Of a stretch of DNA of 64,000 nt, positions 61,020 to 64,000 are shown piece by piece (within the stretch, counting starts at the first letter, position 1; the number at the start of each line of letters is the position of its first letter). Under the pieces are notes generated by a model, which searched no databases, was not told the origin of the DNA, and worked only from the letters and a program-made list of their open reading frames with translations. Location of the stretch: assembly GCF_001591365.1 (NCBI RefSeq), contig NZ_BCUT01000005.1:558001-622000 (forward strand), in the 5' to 3' direction. The stretch comes from Variovorax paradoxus NBRC 15149 (GTDB taxonomy: Bacteria; Pseudomonadota; Gammaproteobacteria; Burkholderiales; Burkholderiaceae_C). The translations under genes and the position numbers were made by a program.

Positions 61020-61359
61020 TGGCGGTCCTTGGGTTTTCGCGAGGGTCGATGGCGGTGTGCAACTTTCGACACCGGCGGGATTGTGGGTGAATCCCGGAAG
61101 GGCGGCCAGCGCTTTCGAGTGCAGTGCGTGCGATGTAGCGCCAAGGTTCTCACCACTGGATTCGATGATTGCGGAGTCCCCGCATCGTGCTTGCCTGCAG
61201 GACGCGGCAATATTCCATGATCGCAGGAGACGGCCCGTGTGAACGTAGCCTTTCGGGTGGCTGGCAGCACGAACTTGAGTCGATAAGATGCGGCGGACTC
61301 ACAGTGGTCCATGGTCAGTTCGCTGGGCCAAGCTAGATAAGCACAGGAAGGAAAAACAG
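61020..61359. other. Intergenic region without recognisable genes
   Basis: These 340 bases between the hydrolase lipoprotein and the Tae4-like gene contain no convincing ORF. Base composition is less GC-rich than the surroundings. A TTGAGTCGATAAGAT stretch near 61275-61290 has a -10-like TAAGAT, and AGGAAGGA at 61344-61352 is the ribosome site of the Tae4-like gene. Nothing else was identified. Confidence 0.6.
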
Positions 61360-61911
61360 ATGCCACTTCCCGAAATGGCAAAGCCGATATCGTTCGAAGC
61401 GATATGGAAGAACTACCCCAGTGATGACCCTTGCGTGAACCCTCGCACGGGCAAGAAGGCGTATGACGACCAATGCGCAATACGGGTCGGCATTGCGTTG
61501 GAAAAGTCGGGTGTCAGTTTCAAGTCATTTCCCGGCCCACGCTGCGAATTTGGCCCTTCCGGAAACGGAATGGTGCTGCGCGCGACCGAATTGGCCAACT
61601 GGCTGATGCGTCGTCCGTTCGCTGGCTGTCCAGATGCGGAAACACACCAGGGAAAAAGCTTCGACAAGAGTCTCTCCGGTCGCACGGGCATCATCTATTT
61701 CGAGGACTACTGGTTGCGTACCGCTGAGGCGAAGTTTCCCACTGGAGATCACATCGACCTGTGGGATCGAAATCGATTGACGCCGTCATGGACGACGTTC
61801 CTTCGCTTCTCGCTCGGCATTGATACCTTGCGATCACCGTGGAGCGGCAACGGATACCTCTACTCCGATCTGCACGCGTCGCGTCGAGTTGTCTTCTGGC
61901 CGATAAGCTGA
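61360..61911 (+). CDS. Type VI secretion amidase effector, Tae4-like
   Basis: A 183-residue NlpC/P60-type amidase. C39 sits in DQCAIRVGIAL, matching the Tae4 catalytic cysteine motif (CAIR), and H131 in TGDHIDLWDR matches the histidine motif. FEAIWKNYPS at the start is also family-like. Tae4 cuts the D-Glu/mDAP bond of peptidoglycan in rival cells. No signal peptide, as expected for a T6SS cargo. RBS AGGAAGGA. GC content is lower than neighbours, suggesting transfer. No T6SS genes are in the window. The stop shares a base with the start of a membrane-protein gene. Confidence 0.88.
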   Translation: MPLPEMAKPISFEAIWKNYPSDDPCVNPRTGKKAYDDQCAIRVGIALEKSGVSFKSFPGPRCEFGPSGNGMVLRATELANWLMRRPFAGCPDAETHQGKSFDKSLSGRTGIIYFEDYWLRTAEAKFPTGDHIDLWDRNRLTPSWTTFLRFSLGIDTLRSPWSGNGYLYSDLHASRRVVFWPIS

Positions 61912-62306
61912 TGAAGCGCCCGATCTTCACCCTGTGCGGGGCTTTGCTCGGCGTCGCTCTGTTCCTGGGCTTGCCCATCCTCTTTTCGCTCGCGTTTCCA
62001 GGTACGGGGATCGGGCATCACGGCGAAGATGAAGCCGCTCGGATGCTGCGCGTGTATGTCCTGATGGGTGGCGCGGCCTCTGCGGCGTTGGGTGCCTGGG
62101 TCGGCGGCGTCGCCGCGACAAGTCCGCGGCGGGCGCTTGGAATGCTTGCTGCCATTGCGGCCGCCAGCATCGCCTTCGGCATCGTTCCGATCCAATTGCC
62201 GATGAAGCCCGAGAACGCGATGGCTGTTGGCATTGGAGCCTGGGCCATCGTCAGCGCAGGTCTCGCCGCGTTGGCGGCACGCAAGAAGAGCGAAACCTCT
62301 GCGTAA
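61911..62306 (+). CDS. Four-helix membrane protein coupled to the Tae4-like effector (possible immunity protein)
   Basis: A 131-residue membrane protein of unknown family. Four helices are evident (about 7-30, 48-68, 74-94, 104-123) with positive charges at the N-terminus, in the 70-75 loop and at the C-terminus, placing both ends inside. The two outside loops (31-47 and 95-103) are short; the first holds GIGHHGEDEAA. The ATG overlaps the effector stop as TGATG. Known Tae4 immunity proteins (Tai4) are small secreted proteins, so this is not a recognisable Tai4; its role as immunity is inferred from position only. Confidence 0.75.
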   Translation: MKRPIFTLCGALLGVALFLGLPILFSLAFPGTGIGHHGEDEAARMLRVYVLMGGAASAALGAWVGGVAATSPRRALGMLAAIAAASIAFGIVPIQLPMKPENAMAVGIGAWAIVSAGLAALAARKKSETSA

Positions 62307-62324
62307 TGCCAGCGCTTCGGGATG

Positions 62325-63104
62325 CTAGCGGCACATGTCGTACCCGCCGGTCTCCAGGTGGAAGTGGTCCTTGTGCGCGGCGTTGTAGTCGGGGCCCAGC
62401 ACGCCATTGAAGAAACGGCAGGCGCCGCGGTGCGCATCGCGCAGAAGCAGCGGCGCCGGATCGTCCGTGCTTGCGGCACTGCCGTCGCGGGGCCAGTCAT
62501 GCAGCACCGTGATGCGGCGGCCGTCGGCCAGCGTGAGGCCGGCGACGTCCAGCGCATCGGCCGTGGCATGCCGGCTGCGCGAAGCGCCCGGCACGGCGCC
62601 TTCGCCGCGGTTCACGTTGCGGCAGGCGTAGCTGCCGAGATGCTCGATGGCCGCCACCGGCTGGCCGAAGCGCTGCCTGGCGGCTGGCTGCAGCGCGTGC
62701 CGCTCCCACATGAAGAAGGACAGTGCCATCGGGCAGCTCAGCGAAGGCGAAGTGCCCAGGCGCACGCCGGCGGAGCGCAGCCGCAGGGCGTTCTCGAAGC
62801 CGCAGCCGGGGCCGGTGACGCGGTCGGGCAGCAGGTCGTACTGCATGCCGGTTTGCGCCAGCGCCGCAAGGCAGCGCGCGGGTTCGCGGCGGGCCCGCTC
62901 GAGCTTGAAGCCGGTCAGCCAATCGGGCGGCGCCGCCACGTCGAGCGGCGCCCACGGATTGAAGCGCTCGGGAATCTCGATGGTGCCGGTGGCGACGGCC
63001 CATGCACCCAGGGCAAGCGCGGCGCATACCGCGGCCATGCCGAGCCAGCGCTTGCGGCGCGAAGGCGCGGGCTTTAGCGGGCGTTCGGAAGGATCCAGGG
63101 CCAT
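62325..63104 (-). CDS. Extensin-like family protein
   Basis: A 259-residue protein with one N-terminal membrane anchor (about 20-40) and a periplasmic extensin-like (extensin_2) domain. SRSRHATADALDV and HKDHFHLE resemble the metal ligands of the D,D-carboxypeptidase VanY/MepA superfamily, and cysteines (GPGCGF, SLSCPM, GACRFF, YDMC) may form disulfides. A wall-peptidase role is plausible but not shown. It is convergent with the coupled membrane protein gene. Confidence 0.88.
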   Translation of the reverse strand: MALDPSERPLKPAPSRRKRWLGMAAVCAALALGAWAVATGTIEIPERFNPWAPLDVAAPPDWLTGFKLERARREPARCLAALAQTGMQYDLLPDRVTGPGCGFENALRLRSAGVRLGTSPSLSCPMALSFFMWERHALQPAARQRFGQPVAAIEHLGSYACRNVNRGEGAVPGASRSRHATADALDVAGLTLADGRRITVLHDWPRDGSAASTDDPAPLLLRDAHRGACRFFNGVLGPDYNAAHKDHFHLETGGYDMCR

Positions 63105-63149
63105 GGTCTCGATGAATGCCAGGCAGGGAACCGTGCCTGAAATCCTTCC

Positions 63150-64000
63150 TCAGGGCTGTGCGGCAATGAGCGGATCGAGTTCGGCCCGTACGCGCCTGAT
63201 CGCCACTTCATGCCGCAGCGTCTGCGCCCCGCGCCCGTAGGTCATGGCCTTGCGGATCAGCCGCAATTGCTCGCGCTGCAGCTGCGTCTTCAGGCGCCTG
63301 GCCCTCAGCCCGAAGGTCCAGCCCATTTCGCGGCGAACCTTGTAGCGCTGCAGGGGCGCGCCCAGGCGGATCCATTCGTCGTCGCGGATCAGCTCGCGCT
63401 CGGGCACGAAGTAGGCGGCCAGCGCATGCAGGTAGGCGCCGTTCTCGCGCGCGGCAACACGCCAGAAGAGCCCGGCCGCCACCATCGCGGGAATGCCCTT
63501 GACGGCGAGCATCACGGCCATGTCGCCGTAGCCGCCGTCGAAGAGGTCTTCGAGCCACGGCGAGTTCCAGATGAAATGCATCGCCCACGCAAGCGCGAAG
63601 CACAGCAGGGCGCAGGCGATCCTCGCCGCCAGCGAACGCTCCGGATGCAGCAGGAACCATGCGACGCCGAAGGACGCGATCGTCGTGTAGGCCGCATGGC
63701 TCCACAGCCCGCTCAGCAGCCCGCGCGTCAGCAGGTTGACGAGCACCGGGGACACCTGGTTCTCGAGCGGAAAGTGCATCGAGGCGTTGACGGTGTACGT
63801 GAGGTTCTCGACCACCTGGAAACCCAGCCCCGCCATGGCACCCACGATCAGCACCGACAGGTAGGTCTGGAACTGGTTGCGCGCCACCAGCACCAGCAGG
63901 ATGACGCCCGCGATCTTCAGGAACTCCTCGGTGACCGGCCCTGCGACGGCGGCCCCCCAGAGCGCCGCGAAATCCGGCGACACCAGCTTGGCGCACAGGC
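63150..64000 (-). CDS. PrsW-family intramembrane protease, N-terminus beyond window
   Basis: The frame is open to the right edge, so the N-terminus is missing; a GTG at 63983 is inside the gene, not its start. PrsW features are GPVTEEFLK (EExxK) and GFQVVENLTYT, then LLSGLWSHAAYTTIASFG and AWAMHFIWNS, supplying glutamates and histidines of the active site. About six helices remain. The C-terminal 100 residues form a cytosolic charged region. In Bacillus PrsW cuts an anti-sigma factor; the target here is unknown. Confidence 0.9.
   Translation of the reverse strand, partial: LCAKLVSPDFAALWGAAVAGPVTEEFLKIAGVILLVLVARNQFQTYLSVLIVGAMAGLGFQVVENLTYTVNASMHFPLENQVSPVLVNLLTRGLLSGLWSHAAYTTIASFGVAWFLLHPERSLAARIACALLCFALAWAMHFIWNSPWLEDLFDGGYGDMAVMLAVKGIPAMVAAGLFWRVAARENGAYLHALAAYFVPERELIRDDEWIRLGAPLQRYKVRREMGWTFGLRARRLKTQLQREQLRLIRKAMTYGRGAQTLRHEVAIRRVRAELDPLIAAQP

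Noticed and set aside
61911..62306. The membrane protein after Tae4 as a canonical Tai4 immunity protein
   Set aside because: It has four membrane helices and no secreted domain, unlike Tai4; it is therefore reported as unknown.

Overview
The window looks like a chromosomal segment of a GC-rich betaproteobacterium of the family Comamonadaceae, most likely Variovorax or a close relative. This rests on family recognition and gene neighbourhoods (FkpB-IspH, RadC with an Smr protein, urtABCDE, a cyo operon followed by SURF1 and a RegB-type kinase) and on the interspersed CCCTCCCCCGGAAGGGGAGGG-type repeats. No database search was possible. Codon and base use is uniform except around 61.3-61.9 kb. 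No insertion sequence, prophage, CRISPR array or rRNA was seen; there is one tRNA.

Layout. 0-5.3 kb (minus strand): cyoABCD cytochrome bo3 quinol oxidase, SURF1 and the start of a RegB-family redox sensor kinase, in one tightly overlapping operon. 5.4-7.9 kb: an MHS-type transporter, a HAD phosphatase and a small coupled protein. 7.9-12.0 kb (minus): an amino-acid ABC importer (binding protein, two permeases, ATPase) with a 2-oxoglutarate/iron oxygenase. 12.2-20.8 kb: FabV, a truncated haemoglobin with an FAD reductase, Smr and RadC, FkpB-IspH, a threonine dehydratase-like enzyme and SerS. 20.9-25.6 kb: tRNA-Ser(CGA), a convergent sensor kinase/response regulator pair, TrpS and a site-2 protease. 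25.6-35.6 kb: a Sua5/YciO-type protein, a DMT transporter, a PHP phosphatase, a CorA/ZntB-type channel, PPK2, an esterase, an AraC regulator divergent from a SnoaL-fold protein and a DHA2 exporter, a MazG-like protein and a TPR-like protein.

35.7-42.1 kb is the urea importer urtABCDE. Three of its four gene junctions carry repeats: an inverted repeat (urtA-B), a perfect 60-bp tandem duplication that forms a coupled 40-codon ORF (urtC-D), and a pair of large hairpins with their own terminal stems (urtD-E). 42.2-46.1 kb: an MFS exporter, then an ECF sigma/anti-sigma pair divergent from a beta-propeller-cupredoxin gene. Both directions carry the same GGAATA-N16-CGTC promoter, which suggests a compact autoregulated regulon.

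46.1-54.2 kb: a SorC-family regulator divergent from an operon of a glycerol-1-phosphate-dehydrogenase-type enzyme, UgpB/A/E-type transporter parts (no ATPase), a glycerophosphodiesterase and a Tat-exported PhoD phosphatase. Together these look like a route for importing and degrading glycerophosphodiesters. 54.2-59.4 kb: aldo/keto reductase, a DedA-rhodanese fusion, a Cache sensor kinase with its response regulator, and a DUF938 methyltransferase. 59.4-64 kb: a serine-hydrolase lipoprotein, an orphan Tae4-type type VI amidase effector coupled to a four-helix membrane protein (a possible non-canonical immunity protein), an extensin-like protein and a PrsW-type protease cut by the window edge.

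Coding density is high. Many neighbours overlap by 1-4 bases (ATGA, GTGA, TTGA or TGATG), so most co-directional runs are probably operons.
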